Positions 17,854 to 27,168 are shown, numbered from the stretch's first letter. The stretch is 64,000 nucleotides of DNA from Desulfosporosinus acidiphilus SJ4 (GCF_000255115.2 NC_018068.1:2699977-2763976); one strand, 5' to 3'. Notes: a model not told the origin generated them from the sequence alone. Numbers and translations: made by a program.

Positions 17854-18116
17854 ACCTTCACCTCATTTTGACAATAAATGATAGTCTTGTCTTATTTATC
17901 CTGAATTCATTCCCAAAGGTTAACATAATTTCATTTTACAACACATCAAAGGCAATAAACTATAGGTCGTTTAGCACAGAAACATATCTATAAGGATCAA
18001 ACTACAATTAATATGATAAACGGTTATGTATCAATTATTTTACATTGGGAAAAGATTAATAGATTAACCCTTCCAAAAAGCATATCTCTTTGGATTACTA
18101 AATAAAAATGCTTAGA
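17854..18116. other. Divergent intergenic region, nothing else recognised
   Basis: This AT-rich stretch separates the SbcD-like gene (minus) from the recombinase (plus). It must hold the minus-strand promoter, but I cannot place it with confidence. No terminator or repeat is seen. Confidence 0.4.
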
Positions 18117-18146
18117 TTGAAAAGATTACTAATTCCAAGTTATAAT
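18117..18146 (+). promoter_or_regulatory. Sigma-A type promoter of the recombinase gene
   Basis: TTGAAA at 18117-18122 and a perfect TATAAT at 18141-18146 are separated by 18 bases. Transcription would begin near 18153, about 60 bases before the ATG at 18212. Confidence 0.75.
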
Positions 18147-18211
18147 GAAAGAGTTAAAATCTGGCATATCATCTTACGTAGAGTAAGTTTAATAGAAACG
18201 GAGGCCAGCCC

Positions 18212-19183
18212 ATGGAAGATCGATTCGACTCCTCTCCCCTCCCCTATTTTGCAAGGAATTATATTAATCACCTAGCGGTGACCAATAAATCAAAATCAAC
18301 GCAAATGGCTTACGCTCTGGAACTTCGTTTATTTTTTAATTATTTATGTCATTCCCTACCTGAGCTTCCAAACGCTTCAGCCGATATTTCTTTGGCTTCA
18401 ATGGAAAAGATTAGTCATCATCATGTAGAATCATACCTTAGTTGGGCTAGTGCCCAGCGAAATAATGGTGCACGTGCTCTGGCACGTAAACAGGCGGTCA
18501 TAAAGTCCTTCTTTCATTACCTGGTTCGGGAAGACTTGCTTGTCAAAGATGTGACTGTAAAATTGGACCCCATCAAAATTCATCAGAAGCTCCCTAAAGC
18601 ATTAGAACCAAACCAGATTGCCGATTTAACAGATGTCATGGAAACCGGAATGGGATTATCCCCTGGTCAACTTAAATATTATGCTTATACAGAAAAAAGG
18701 GATTACGCACTAATACTTACTCTTCTTGGTACCGGGCTGCGTTTATCTGAGCTTTGCAATCTGAATCTCAGTACCACTAATTTCAATAAAGGGTGCTTCG
18801 AAGTGCGGCGCAAAGGCAATAAGGAAACGGTGGTTTACTTCAATCGTGAAATTGCTAATGCTTTGATGGACTATATTTCGCACGAACGTCCCCGTTATAG
18901 CGCAAAAAAATCAGATGCATTATTTCTTTCTATGCAAGGAAAACGTGTTAGTAAGAGAGCAGTGCAAAATTTAATATCAAAGTATATGAATATCTTAAAA
19001 AATCTTGGTCACAATACGGAGGGTTTCAGCGCCCATAAGATGCGTTCAACATTTGCAACATTGCTTCTCAGGGAGACTGACAATCTTGCTATTGTTCAGG
19101 ATGCTTTAGGTCACTCAGACCCCCGAACGACAAGAATTTATGCTAAAGTTCTTGATAAACACTCAAACAAGCAGCGGATCTAA
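18212..19183 (+). CDS. Tyrosine recombinase (XerC/XerD-like)
   Basis: 323 residues. The N-terminal SAM-like DNA-binding domain (about 10-125) has the NHLAVTNKSKSTQMAYALELRLFFNYL-type core. The catalytic domain has all expected residues: Arg in LLGTGLRLSEL, a Lys in RRKGNKE, HxxR in SAHKMRST, His in LGHSDPRTT and the nucleophile Tyr in RIYAKV. Length and order match XerC/D, including strand breakage and rejoining at dif-like sites. GGAGG lies seven bases before the ATG. MsrAB follows 44 bases downstream. It could be the housekeeping chromosome-dimer recombinase or a lone Xer-type integrase; no attachment site is seen nearby. Confidence 0.92.
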   Translation: MEDRFDSSPLPYFARNYINHLAVTNKSKSTQMAYALELRLFFNYLCHSLPELPNASADISLASMEKISHHHVESYLSWASAQRNNGARALARKQAVIKSFFHYLVREDLLVKDVTVKLDPIKIHQKLPKALEPNQIADLTDVMETGMGLSPGQLKYYAYTEKRDYALILTLLGTGLRLSELCNLNLSTTNFNKGCFEVRRKGNKETVVYFNREIANALMDYISHERPRYSAKKSDALFLSMQGKRVSKRAVQNLISKYMNILKNLGHNTEGFSAHKMRSTFATLLLRETDNLAIVQDALGHSDPRTTRIYAKVLDKHSNKQRI

Positions 19184-19227
19184 TAAAATTTAAGTAAAAA
19201 GATTGCTAAATGGAGGAAAACTTGTCA

Positions 19228-20187
19228 ATGGGAGATCAAAACTATCAGCTTGCTACCTTTGCCGGTGGGTGCTTTTGGTGCATGGTAAAACCATTTGAAG
19301 CATTATCGGGTGTTCGTGAAGTAATAGCGGGTTATACAGGCGGGAACTTTGAAAATCCCACCTATGAAGATGTTTGTTATAAGAACACCGGTCATTTTGA
19401 GGCAGTGCAAGTTACTTACAATACTCAAATTATCCCCTATCAAAAACTTTTGGATGTTTATTGGCAACAGATTGATCCCACTAATTCAGAGGGGCAGTTC
19501 TCAGATCGGGGCACATCTTACCGAACGGCTATTTTTTATCATAACCATGAACAACAACTTGAAGCTCAGCGTTCTAAACACGAGCTAGAGAAAAGCGGCA
19601 GGTTTGAAAACCCAATCGTTACCTTGATTCTTCCCGCTACAGAATTCTACAGAGCCGAGGAGTATCATCAATATTATTATCGAAAAAATCCATTAAAATA
19701 TGAAGCCTATCGTCGTGGATCTGGACGAGATGGTTTTATTGAACAACATTGGAATACAACAAATAATGAACTTTTAAAGACGAAATTGACAAAGCTGCAA
19801 TACGAGGTGACTCAAAATAAAGGGACTGAACCTCCCTTTGACAATGAATATTGGGATAATAAATCTGAAGGCATCTATGTTGATATTATTACCGGCGAAC
19901 CTCTTTTTAGCTCTGCAGATAAATTTGATTCAGGATGTGGTTGGCCGAGTTTTACAAAGCCCCTTAAACCTGATGCGGTACAAGAAAAGCCTGATTACAG
20001 TCATTTTATGCAGAGAACTGAGGTTACCAGTACTCAAGGAGCTGCTCATCTTGGACATGTTTTTACAGACGGCCCACAACCGACGGGATTACGGTACTGT
20101 ATCAATTCTGCGGCCTTGCGTTTTATTCCTAAGGAACGACTGGCAGAGGAAGGCTATGATGAATATCTAAGCTTGTTTTCACATTGA
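19228..20187 (+). CDS. msrAB: Peptide methionine sulfoxide reductase, MsrA-MsrB fusion
   Basis: About 319 residues from the ATG at 19228; GGAGG lies 11 bases upstream, and the earlier ATG at 19210 overlaps that ribosome site. The MsrA domain (about 1-160) has the catalytic GGCFWC motif and the conserved GYTGG and EYHQYYY motifs. The MsrB domain (about 185-315) has SGCGWPSF and the catalytic [11 protein letters not shown]. Together they reduce both S and R forms of methionine sulfoxide. There is no signal peptide, so the enzyme is cytosolic. A role in oxidative stress survival of an anaerobe is inferred. Confidence 0.96.
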   Translation: MGDQNYQLATFAGGCFWCMVKPFEALSGVREVIAGYTGGNFENPTYEDVCYKNTGHFEAVQVTYNTQIIPYQKLLDVYWQQIDPTNSEGQFSDRGTSYRTAIFYHNHEQQLEAQRSKHELEKSGRFENPIVTLILPATEFYRAEEYHQYYYRKNPLKYEAYRRGSGRDGFIEQHWNTTNNELLKTKLTKLQYEVTQNKGTEPPFDNEYWDNKSEGIYVDIITGEPLFSSADKFDSGCGWPSFTKPLKPDAVQEKPDYSHFMQRTEVTSTQGAAHLGHVFTDGPQPTGLRYCINSAALRFIPKERLAEEGYDEYLSLFSH

Positions 20188-20212
20188 TAAAATTAATCAA
20201 TTAATAAGAGAA

Positions 20213-20236
20213 ACCTCCACTTCTACAAGTGGAGGT
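20213..20236 (+). terminator. Hairpin after msrAB, probable terminator
   Basis: ACCTCCACTT-CTAC-AAGTGGAGGT is a perfect 10-base stem with a four-base loop, 26 bases after the msrAB stop. The following bases (CTTAACTG) are only weakly T-rich. Confidence 0.6.
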
Positions 20237-20255
20237 CTTAACTGAGTATTAAAGC

Positions 20256-20290
20256 ATCCCTAAAACCCGATCCAGAAGGTTTCTAGGGAT
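20256..20290 (-). terminator. Hairpin after the small minus-strand gene
   Basis: ATCCCTAAAACC pairs with GGTTTCTAGGGAT with one bulged base, 18 bases beyond the stop at 20309. Together with the preceding hairpin it separates two converging genes. The T run is poor. Confidence 0.5.
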
Positions 20291-20308
20291 TATGAAAGGC
20301 TTGATTAA

Positions 20309-20512
20309 TTATTTCATATAGTGAAACCCAGTTTCGCAATCGTAGCAGAGGTCGTGTGCTTCAATCGCACGTGCTTGTCTGGGATGTAAACTCTTACCAT
20401 GTTCGGAATAGATACCCCGTGTTCCCTTTTCCCAATCACCGGAATTTTCACTTGTTCCTTGAGATTCTGCCCATTTAGAGACTTCTTTTTCTTCATCTCC
20501 ACCATGAGTCAT
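20309..20512 (-). CDS. Small hypothetical protein with CxxC, 67 residues
   Basis: A strong ribosome site (TTAAGGAGGTGATTAACA) precedes the ATG at 20512. The peptide starts MTHGGDEEKEVSKWAESQGT, is highly charged and probably disordered in its first half, and ends with CYDCETGFHYMK, where the two cysteines could bind a metal or be redox active. No family is recognised. Hydrophilic small proteins with such tails occur among sporulation genes, but nothing here proves that. It converges on msrAB. Confidence 0.65.
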   Translation of the reverse strand: MTHGGDEEKEVSKWAESQGTSENSGDWEKGTRGIYSEHGKSLHPRQARAIEAHDLCYDCETGFHYMK

Positions 20513-20883
20513 TGTTAATCACCTCCTTAAAGTATAAGAACACAAATGTTTCATATAATAAAACCACGTTTCATTATATATGTTATATTTGTATCTTATC
20601 ATAACCATCTATCTCTCGCAAGTAGGCCTTGAAATATTGAGAATTGAAATGTTGTATCTTATGAATGAGGCAAATTAAATTTTTAGGATACTTCAATTTT
20701 AATCCAATTAGTCTGAAGAGTCAATATATTTAGTGAAGTCTGAAGATAATTATTTTTGTAAAAATATATCTATTTCTGGTATTATATTCATCTATCTTCA
20801 TAAAAATGGGGCTTTCACAAAATGTATTTGCAATAGCAATTCGCCCAAGTATTTTTTAATGAGGGAAAGAAAAAGGCCAAAGG
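20513..20883. other. Intergenic region upstream of the 67-residue gene
   Basis: AT-rich bases holding the promoter of the small minus-strand gene. The sequences GTTTCATATAATAAAAC and GTTTCATTATATATG occur next to each other near 20550-20580 and may be promoter or regulatory elements. A 70-codon plus-strand frame here has no ribosome site and runs through the next terminator, so it is not accepted. Confidence 0.4.
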
Positions 20884-20919
20884 GCCACAAAATACACCCT
20901 TTTGCCTGTATTTTGTGGC
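20884..20919 (-). terminator. Terminator after the methyltransferase gene
   Basis: GCCACAAAATACA and TGTATTTTGTGGC form a perfect 13-base stem with a ten-base loop. On the minus strand CCTTTGGCCTTTTTCTTT follows. It lies 18 bases beyond the methyltransferase stop. Confidence 0.85.
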
Positions 20920-20937
20920 TAGTATCTTTATTTTACT

Positions 20938-21792
20938 CTACTTGATTTCTCTTCGGAAAAGTTTCGCCAGCCATCCTCTAAAACCCCTATTAATAGATGG
21001 TTTGGGTTTGGGTTTGGGTTCGGGTTTCCGACCGATGATCAGACCAAAGCAAAAGTAACTCAGGTTTCTCTTCATGAAATTTGCATTGCGCTGAAGTCGC
21101 TTATATAGACCGGGCTGATTCTTAATTTTCATGGGAAGATCTTTTATTAACAGCCAATCTTTTTTTAGTTCACTTATAACCAAGTTACTGCTATTGCTCA
21201 TGGGTTGAGGATTTATGATAGTGACTTCTTCAAATTCGGCATCTGCTAATGATTGCAGCCATTGATCGAAAGGCAGCGGATTTGTGCCAGGGCCAAAACA
21301 GGATTCTAGTTGTTGTTTTATATCCTGAGGCAAATCCTTTATGAGAGCCATTTCTAAATCGGCCACCCTACCCTGAGGTTTAAGGACACGATAAAATTCT
21401 TTGTATACTTTCACTTTATCTAAAAAGACTGTAATAGACTCAGCTATGACAACATCAAATTGATTGTCTTTATATGGCAGTTGATAAACATCCGCTGCCT
21501 CAAAGGAAACCAAATGGGAAACGCCTTCCTTTTTTGCTCTATTTATGGCCTTTTCAACCATTAATGGATTGATATCAATCCCCAATATTTTGCATCCAAT
21601 TGTTTTTGCAACATGGCAAGCTGTAAGTCCGCTGCCACACCCAGCATCAAGCACATAGTCTTCCGGCTTTAATTGTAAGGCAGCTAAATTCTGTCTCGTA
21701 GCGGGAAAACCTCCTGGATGGGAACTGCCTATGCCTAACCAAGCAATAAGTTCGAAATAATTCATATCTTCTACGCGTTTACTATTACCCAC
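20938..21792 (-). CDS. Class I SAM-dependent methyltransferase (UbiE-like)
   Basis: 284 residues starting at a GTG five to six bases after AAGGAGGTGAG. Motif I (VLDAGCGSGLTACHVA), the acidic end of strand 2 (KILGIDIN), VSFEAADVYQLPY and FDVVIAES show a complete S-adenosylmethionine-binding Rossmann fold in residues about 40-170. The C-terminal part is poorly conserved and ends in a KPEPKPKPKPSI proline/lysine repeat and a basic tail, which may bind membrane or nucleic acid. The methyl acceptor is unknown. It stands alone between two terminators. Confidence 0.9.
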   Translation of the reverse strand: MGNSKRVEDMNYFELIAWLGIGSSHPGGFPATRQNLAALQLKPEDYVLDAGCGSGLTACHVAKTIGCKILGIDINPLMVEKAINRAKKEGVSHLVSFEAADVYQLPYKDNQFDVVIAESITVFLDKVKVYKEFYRVLKPQGRVADLEMALIKDLPQDIKQQLESCFGPGTNPLPFDQWLQSLADAEFEEVTIINPQPMSNSSNLVISELKKDWLLIKDLPMKIKNQPGLYKRLQRNANFMKRNLSYFCFGLIIGRKPEPKPKPKPSINRGFRGWLAKLFRREIK

Positions 21793-21903
21793 CGGCTCAC
21801 CTCCTTAACCCATGAGTCTGTGGTATTATATTCCAGAAATAATCCAGGTGATAGTTGTATCAAAAGAAAAGCTGTATCCACTATCCATAGCAGGGACAGT
21901 AAA

Positions 21904-21935
21904 AAGCAACCCAAGCCGAAAGCCGTGGGCTGCTT
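21904..21935 (-). terminator. Terminator after the LutB-like gene
   Basis: AAGCA-x-CCCA pairs with TGGG-x-TGCTT and is followed on the minus strand by TTTTTACTG. It lies about 45 bases after the LutB-like stop. Confidence 0.7.
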
Positions 21936-21979
21936 CTAATCGGTTTTAAAGATTATAATTCACAGGTAATAAAGATAAC

Positions 21980-23179
21980 TTAACCGTTTACTATTTTTTC
22001 GCGTAATTTCTGAACCATTGCAGGTACATTGATTTGCATGGGACAGCGTTCAACGCAGCGTCCGCAGCGCAGACAGGTAAAGGCAAGAGGTGCGGCTTTA
22101 TCCATGCCTCCAGCTACAAAAGCTGTCCAGACTGTCCCGATCCCACTCATATAGATGTGGCCAAAATGACCGGCTGTGATTTGAAAGACTGGGCATTCAT
22201 ACATACAGCCGCCGCAACGCAGGCAATGAAGAGCAGCTTTGAATTCGTTTTCCCTTGCCATTTCACTTCGTCCATTATCCACAAAAATCACATTAAATTC
22301 TTTTGGCCCATGGGCCCCATATGTAGTGACCTTTTCGATATCCCCGGTTTTACTCGGTCCGCTGATTATATTAACATAACCTGGGACGCCATATTGGGCG
22401 TATCGCCAGGTAACCTCTGTCACTTTCATCGCATCTTGAAACGTGGGAACTATCTTTTCAATACCTACTAAGACGATATGAACCGGAGGTGCTCCTGTGG
22501 CCAGCCTTACGTTCCCTTCGTTTTCAATAATCACCATGGCCCCTGTATCCGCCGCCACAACATTGGCTCCGCTTATCCCTACATCTGCTTTAAAATACTT
22601 TTCTCTCATGAAGTCACGTACTTCAGCCACTTCTTGAGCTATGTCCGGGGGGACTTCTTTAGCGAAGAACTTTGAAAATATCTCGGCAACTCGTTCTCTG
22701 GGTACATGTACAGAAGGAGATAAAATATGCATGGGGCGTTCTTTGTTGAGCTGTAAGATAAATTCTCCCAAATCCGTTTCCCAAACTTCATTTCCTTTCT
22801 CCTCCAGATATTCGCGGAGAGACAATTCTTCTCCCAACATACTTTTCCCTTTTACGATAGTTTTTCCTGTGCCGATGATCTTTGCCGCTAATTCGAGAGC
22901 TTCTTGTTTATCTTTGGCATAAAAAGCTCTGCCTTTGTTGCGTTCCACGGATTCCATGGCTTGTTTAAGCAATGTTTGTTGATTGGCTATAGAGATTTTC
23001 TTAATCTCTCGAACTTCCGCAGCTAATTCAGGAGTATGAGGGTAACGTTCTAAGGTTTCTGCGGTGGTTTGGCGATATGACTTAACTGCACGAGTAATAG
23101 CCCTTTCAATATTTTCATCCCTGCTTGCTGTTATAATATCTTTGGTATATATATTAAATTCTTTTTGCAAATCAGACAT
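21980..23179 (-). CDS. LutB/LldF-like Fe-S oxidoreductase subunit
   Basis: 399 residues. The N-terminal and central part is a LUD (lactate utilisation) domain, seen in GKTIVKGKSMLGEELSLREYLEE, GISGANVVAADTGAMVI and EGNVRLATGAPPVHIVL. Two ferredoxin-type clusters follow near the C-terminus, CLRCGGCMYECPVF and CLRCGRCVERCPMQ. LutB works with LutA and LutC to oxidise lactate to pyruvate through Fe-S centres. Its ATG overlaps the LutA-like stop by one base (TAATG), so the two are translationally coupled. No LutC gene is nearby; the flavin or D-lactate dehydrogenase partner, if any, is elsewhere. Confidence 0.92.
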   Translation of the reverse strand: MSDLQKEFNIYTKDIITASRDENIERAITRAVKSYRQTTAETLERYPHTPELAAEVREIKKISIANQQTLLKQAMESVERNKGRAFYAKDKQEALELAAKIIGTGKTIVKGKSMLGEELSLREYLEEKGNEVWETDLGEFILQLNKERPMHILSPSVHVPRERVAEIFSKFFAKEVPPDIAQEVAEVRDFMREKYFKADVGISGANVVAADTGAMVIIENEGNVRLATGAPPVHIVLVGIEKIVPTFQDAMKVTEVTWRYAQYGVPGYVNIISGPSKTGDIEKVTTYGAHGPKEFNVIFVDNGRSEMARENEFKAALHCLRCGGCMYECPVFQITAGHFGHIYMSGIGTVWTAFVAGGMDKAAPLAFTCLRCGRCVERCPMQINVPAMVQKLREKIVNG

Positions 23180-24165
23180 TACGCTCCAACCCCCCGATAA
23201 AGATATTCAATAAAATCTTCAACAATCGTCTTATCATCCTTTGTTTGTCCGCCTAGCAAGGCCGCAAGACAATAAGGGCAAGAGGTTAGGATAATATCTG
23301 CACCGGTTTCTTCTAGTTCATTAATCCGTCGGGAAGCGATGGTATGAGATATTTCAGGATATAGAAGCTTGTTAGGCCCGCCGCAGCATGTCGTCCATTT
23401 ACGATTGCTGCTGGCTTCTCGGAATGAAACTCCCATGCTAGTTAAAATATCTCTAAGTTCCTCAGTTATATCCATTTCGCGAGCTAAGCGACATGAGTCG
23501 TGAAGGACAACCGATTTGTTGAGACTAATTTTCGGTAATTTATCTCTTTTTTCCCAGACCAATTCCACAAAGGTTTTAATCTCATAGTTAAAATCTGAAA
23601 TTAGTTTTGGATAAACAAACTTAAGGACTTCAGCGGCATGGGGTGATAAACAGACGATAGTTTTAGCCTTGCTTTCCCTAATTACCTTTGCGACTTTTAG
23701 AGCATAGGTTTGCATATCAATATTGAAGCCCAATTCTGTCAGTAATGCTCCGCTGTACAATTCTTTTTCACCTGAATAGCAAAGCTCGTATCCTAACTTT
23801 TGGAGAATAATGGCGGCTTTATAGGAAATTGAGTTAAATCGTTCACGATCTTTAGCCAGCACTGAGGCATAGATTTTTTCAGCATTGATGCCTGTTTTGT
23901 TAATAAGATTACGGGCCCCCATCATAAGAGAGAAAACTTTGCTCCCTTGGTCCATTACGGTCATCGTACTTACTAACGAATCTATAAAAGGCAGCAACTG
24001 GTACTCCCCTCCGGTGTATAAAAGCAAATCTCCCTGATCAGGAAGCTTTAGCTCTTTAGCCCAGGCGGCTACTTCAGAACCTTTCAAAGCTAAAGGATTG
24101 CCGTTTTTAATAATATTGCCTCGAATAATATCTAGTACAGGAGGTAGTTTTATTTCAACAGCCAT
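23179..24165 (-). CDS. LutA/HdrD-like CCG-domain protein
   Basis: 328 residues. The second CCG domain is intact: HDSCRLARE, CCGGPNKL and TSCPYCLAAL provide the cysteines that bind a [4Fe-4S] cluster in LutA, GlpC and heterodisulfide reductase subunits. The first CCG domain is not: the expected cysteine motif is replaced by LLYTGGEYQL and no paired cysteines follow. It probably passes electrons from the LutB-like partner to a membrane or thiol acceptor. GGATGGGA is a weak ribosome site. First gene of the two-gene unit. Confidence 0.85.
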   Translation of the reverse strand: MAVEIKLPPVLDIIRGNIIKNGNPLALKGSEVAAWAKELKLPDQGDLLLYTGGEYQLLPFIDSLVSTMTVMDQGSKVFSLMMGARNLINKTGINAEKIYASVLAKDRERFNSISYKAAIILQKLGYELCYSGEKELYSGALLTELGFNIDMQTYALKVAKVIRESKAKTIVCLSPHAAEVLKFVYPKLISDFNYEIKTFVELVWEKRDKLPKISLNKSVVLHDSCRLAREMDITEELRDILTSMGVSFREASSNRKWTTCCGGPNKLLYPEISHTIASRRINELEETGADIILTSCPYCLAALLGGQTKDDKTIVEDFIEYLYRGVGA

Positions 24166-24279
24166 ACTATCCCATCCAATCTGTAATTAGAGTAAACCAT
24201 ATTATTATCATTAAATTAAAAAAGGAGTTAAATGTAAATAGATTACAGCGCATGTATTATGTATTATTCGAGAGTGACA

Positions 24280-24350
24280 TATGCTGGGGAGTAAAAACAC
24301 TATCTTCGCACGTATTAGCTCTTCTTGCAGTATGCACAAGAAGGTTATAC
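24280..24350 (+). repeat. Non-coding repeat element, copy C
   Basis: This stretch shares with copy B the segments ATATGCT, ACACTATCTTCGCACGTATT, AGCTCTTCTTGCAGTAT and AAGAAGGTTATAC, over about 70 bases. It lies between the LutA-like start and the aminotransferase terminator. The hairpin present in copies A and B is weakened here by base changes. Confidence 0.75.
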
Positions 24351-24368
24351 ATTCTAAAAATAAAAAAA

Positions 24369-24403
24369 GGATTGTACTTCCTGATATTTCAGTCGTACAA
24401 TCC
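24369..24403 (-). terminator. Terminator after the aminotransferase gene
   Basis: GGATTGTAC and GTACAATCC form a nine-base stem, followed on the minus strand by TTTTTTTATTTTT. It lies about 85 bases after the aminotransferase stop. Confidence 0.85.
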
Positions 24404-24486
24404 CAATTAATCCAAGATAATTTTATTATCACCTAACTATTAAAACGATTAACATAAAGGAATAAATAATTACAAAACTGGCGTTT

Positions 24487-25650
24487 TTAGCGAGTATGGT
24501 AAACCTTTGTAAACTCAGCTACTGCCTCTTCAACATTCGCTTCATGTCCCATTTCTTTTAGGGTTTCTCCAATGAGTTCTAAGGCTTTTTTAAACATACT
24601 TTCGGTAGCGTTGCCCATGTGACCAATCCGAAATGCTTTACCAGATAAGGAAGCTAAAGCCCCGGCAATAACCATACCTTTTTCCGCCAGACGTGACCGA
24701 AATTTTGCATCGTTTACACCTTCAGGATAAAGAACACAACTCAGGGTCGGAGCAGCAATTGCTTCAGGAGCTAAAGGTTTCATGCCATATACTTTTAAGC
24801 CGGCTCTTACAGCTTTACCTAAGGCGGCATGGCGTTGATAGCGTTCAGATAATCCTTCGGCCATGACAATTTCCATCCCTTTGTTAAAGGCATAGATCAT
24901 GTTGACAGGTGGAGTCGCATAATATTTTCCGGGATCTTGCATAATAGGAAGCCAATTTTTAATATCAGTGTAATAGCCAGGGACCGAGGGTATAGCTTCG
25001 CGAGCTGCTAAGGCTTTTGATCCAAACGCAACAATTGCCAGACCCGGTGGTACCCCGATCGCTTTTTGTGATCCAGTTAAGACAACATCGATAGTGTAAG
25101 ATGGATCTCCGTAAGTTTTCTGCATATCTTCATCAATTGCTGCTGCTGCACAGACTCCATCAAGAATAAAGAGAGCTCCTGATTTCTTAACAACGGGAAC
25201 TAACTCTTCAAGATTTGCCATAATTCCTGTCGAGGTGTCAACATGAGTAACGGTTACGGCTTTAAAATCTCCGGAAGCCAATTTATCTTCTATAACTTCT
25301 TTGCGAACATGCTCTCCCCATTCTGCTTGGATAGTCTCAACTTGAATCCCAAAGGCTTTAGCTAACGGAATGAAACGGTCTCCAAAATAACCGTGGCTAA
25401 TAACCAGCAGTTTTTCCCCTGGAGCAACAGTATTAATAATCGCTATTTCCATCGCAAGTGTGCCGGAACCGGCAATCACAAATACTTCACCGTCAGTGTT
25501 AAATAATTTTTTAGTTTGTTCTAAACTATTCTTGAAAATCTTAACGAAGCGCGGATCAGTGTGTGCATAGGTTTCACTGGACAAGGCATCGTAAATTTCA
25601 TCCACAACGGGTGTAGGCCCGGGGATAAGAAGCATTTCCTTATTTGGCAT
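24487..25650 (-). CDS. Class V aminotransferase (alanine/serine-glyoxylate type)
   Basis: 387 residues, full length for PLP-dependent class V enzymes of the alanine-glyoxylate or serine-pyruvate group. The start LLIPGPTPVVDEIYDAL is characteristic, THVDTSTGIMANLEEL and LFILDGVCAAAA hold the PLP-ring contacts, and the Schiff-base Lys is in LTGSQKAIGVPPGL. It would move amino groups between alanine or serine and a keto acid. It has its own terminator and lies just downstream of the Hdr-Flx operon, with which it need not be functionally linked. Confidence 0.92.
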   Translation of the reverse strand: MPNKEMLLIPGPTPVVDEIYDALSSETYAHTDPRFVKIFKNSLEQTKKLFNTDGEVFVIAGSGTLAMEIAIINTVAPGEKLLVISHGYFGDRFIPLAKAFGIQVETIQAEWGEHVRKEVIEDKLASGDFKAVTVTHVDTSTGIMANLEELVPVVKKSGALFILDGVCAAAAIDEDMQKTYGDPSYTIDVVLTGSQKAIGVPPGLAIVAFGSKALAAREAIPSVPGYYTDIKNWLPIMQDPGKYYATPPVNMIYAFNKGMEIVMAEGLSERYQRHAALGKAVRAGLKVYGMKPLAPEAIAAPTLSCVLYPEGVNDAKFRSRLAEKGMVIAGALASLSGKAFRIGHMGNATESMFKKALELIGETLKEMGHEANVEEAVAEFTKVYHTR

Positions 25651-25821
25651 GATTAGACCCCTTCTTTCTTAGTATCCAATTATTTTTAGTGTTTCCTGCT
25701 ACCATTAATATATAATTACATATTATTATATTTTCTCCTTAAATCTAATATTTCCTGCAAGTGTTTCATTTTTTGTTCAAAGACAGATTATTATGTAAAT
25801 ACTGTATTATGCAATAGAACA

Positions 25822-25854
25822 AAGTCCCGTTGGGCGGCAGCCCTAACGGGACTT
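25822..25854 (-). terminator. Terminator of the Hdr-Flx operon
   Basis: AAGTCCCGTT and AACGGGACTT with an inner GGGC-GGCA-GCCC make a very stable hairpin about 50 bases after the operon's last stop. The minus strand continues TGTTCTATTG. Confidence 0.75.
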
Positions 25855-25902
25855 CATAAGGGTTTTTAATACAATATTATTATTTTATAAAAATTATTTT
25901 TC

Positions 25903-27144
25903 CTACTGTGATTTATCTCCAGTTTCTGCCTCTTGTTCCTCATCAGTCACTAAGGCATTCTCTATGAGATGGCTAAGGTGATACATTTTCATTCCAAGTT
26001 TATAGAACTTATTCATGTCATTAAATTGGTCAATGCAATTATGACATGGAATGCAACCTATTTTTGCTCCGGAATCTATCAGTTGTTTAACTTTAGGTTT
26101 TGCCTTTTCCATACGTTGTGCTCTGGTCGAGGCAACAGCAAGAGCACCACCGCCGGCTCCGCAACAAATATTGTATTTACCATCAGGATTCATTTCGCGA
26201 TAATCCATGACGACATTCTTGATTACATAACGTTGAGGTTCATAAACTCCTTCTTTACGTACAGTGTTACAAGGGTCGTGCATAGTTACCGGAAGAGGAT
26301 TCTTAGTCTTATCGAGTTTAAGTCGCCCTTCCTTAATTAAATCCGCATAAAGTTCAACAATGTGGCGGACAGGAAAATCTTTGCCTTTCCAAAAAGAACG
26401 CTTAAACATCCTGCAGGAACGGAAGGCGTGACCGCATTCTGTGACAATGAGTTCTTTAGCATTCAAGCGCTCAACTTCTTCAAAGAGGGGACGGGAAATT
26501 TCCTGGAATTCATCGTTCTTTCCGGTGAAAAGACAAATATTTGTAGCATCCCAGCGCTTGCTGCTAAGAGTATAATTAACTTTGGCAACCGCAAAGATAT
26601 GCAAGATCGTTTGGAGTTCATTTGGATAGTGTTTTACCTCACGCGCATTAAATCCAAACATAAAATCTGCATTAGGTACATCAATAGGAATTTTATAGCT
26701 GGGATCTTTCAGTTCGTTTTGAAGCTCTTCTTCAAGCCATTCTAAAGTCTCATCGTAGTCAATTTGCTCAACAGCCATTTGATTTCCTGTTCTGATATGG
26801 TCATCAGCAATAATTTGCAGATGACCTGGAGGAACAGGAGTTTTTCCGCGGAAAGCCCGGGTAATCGCAGCTATATTCACACCCATAGGGCATTCAACGG
26901 TGCAGCGTTCACACATATTGCAATTCCAGACAAAGGGGTCGTTTTCGACCTCTTCCCGAAGACCTAGGGCTACTTTACGTATGAATTTACGAGGATCGTT
27001 ATCCTCCCAAATATCACTATACTTGCATCCAGCAGTACACATTCCGCAGGTGAGACAATTCGAGAAATCATAGCCTTTTAACATTTCAGCGACTTCATCG
27101 CGCAGGGTCGGATCTAAACTTTTAACTCTAATGGGTTCTGCCAT
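25903..27144 (-). CDS. HdrD/DsrK-like Fe-S protein (fused HdrC-HdrB type)
   Basis: 413 residues. The N-terminal HdrC-like part has two [4Fe-4S] motifs, CLTCGMCTAGCK and CNMCERCTVECP. The C-terminal CCG part has TECGHAFRSC, HDPCNTVRKEG, CCGAGGGALAV and CIPCHNCIDQF, the cysteine groups that hold the catalytic cluster in HdrB, HdrD and DsrK. Such proteins reduce a disulfide or another thiol substrate. It follows flxA by 24 bases and ends the operon, supplying in one chain what HdrB and HdrC do in other organisms. CGGAGGTGA precedes the ATG. Confidence 0.9.
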   Translation of the reverse strand: MAEPIRVKSLDPTLRDEVAEMLKGYDFSNCLTCGMCTAGCKYSDIWEDNDPRKFIRKVALGLREEVENDPFVWNCNMCERCTVECPMGVNIAAITRAFRGKTPVPPGHLQIIADDHIRTGNQMAVEQIDYDETLEWLEEELQNELKDPSYKIPIDVPNADFMFGFNAREVKHYPNELQTILHIFAVAKVNYTLSSKRWDATNICLFTGKNDEFQEISRPLFEEVERLNAKELIVTECGHAFRSCRMFKRSFWKGKDFPVRHIVELYADLIKEGRLKLDKTKNPLPVTMHDPCNTVRKEGVYEPQRYVIKNVVMDYREMNPDGKYNICCGAGGGALAVASTRAQRMEKAKPKVKQLIDSGAKIGCIPCHNCIDQFNDMNKFYKLGMKMYHLSHLIENALVTDEEQEAETGDKSQ

Positions 27145-27168
27145 CTTACTATCACCTCCGATTTTGAA

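Noticed and set aside
18212-19183. Tyrosine recombinase as marker of an integrated element
   Set aside because: No direct repeats, tRNA target or phage genes flank it; a Xer-type housekeeping role is equally likely.
20733-20945. Plus-strand frame of 70 codons
   Set aside because: No ribosome site, and it contains the 13-base terminator hairpin of the methyltransferase gene.
24211-24432. Minus-strand frame of 73 codons
   Set aside because: It runs across repeat copy C and the aminotransferase terminator, has no ribosome site and an unlikely Ile/Leu/Cys-rich composition.
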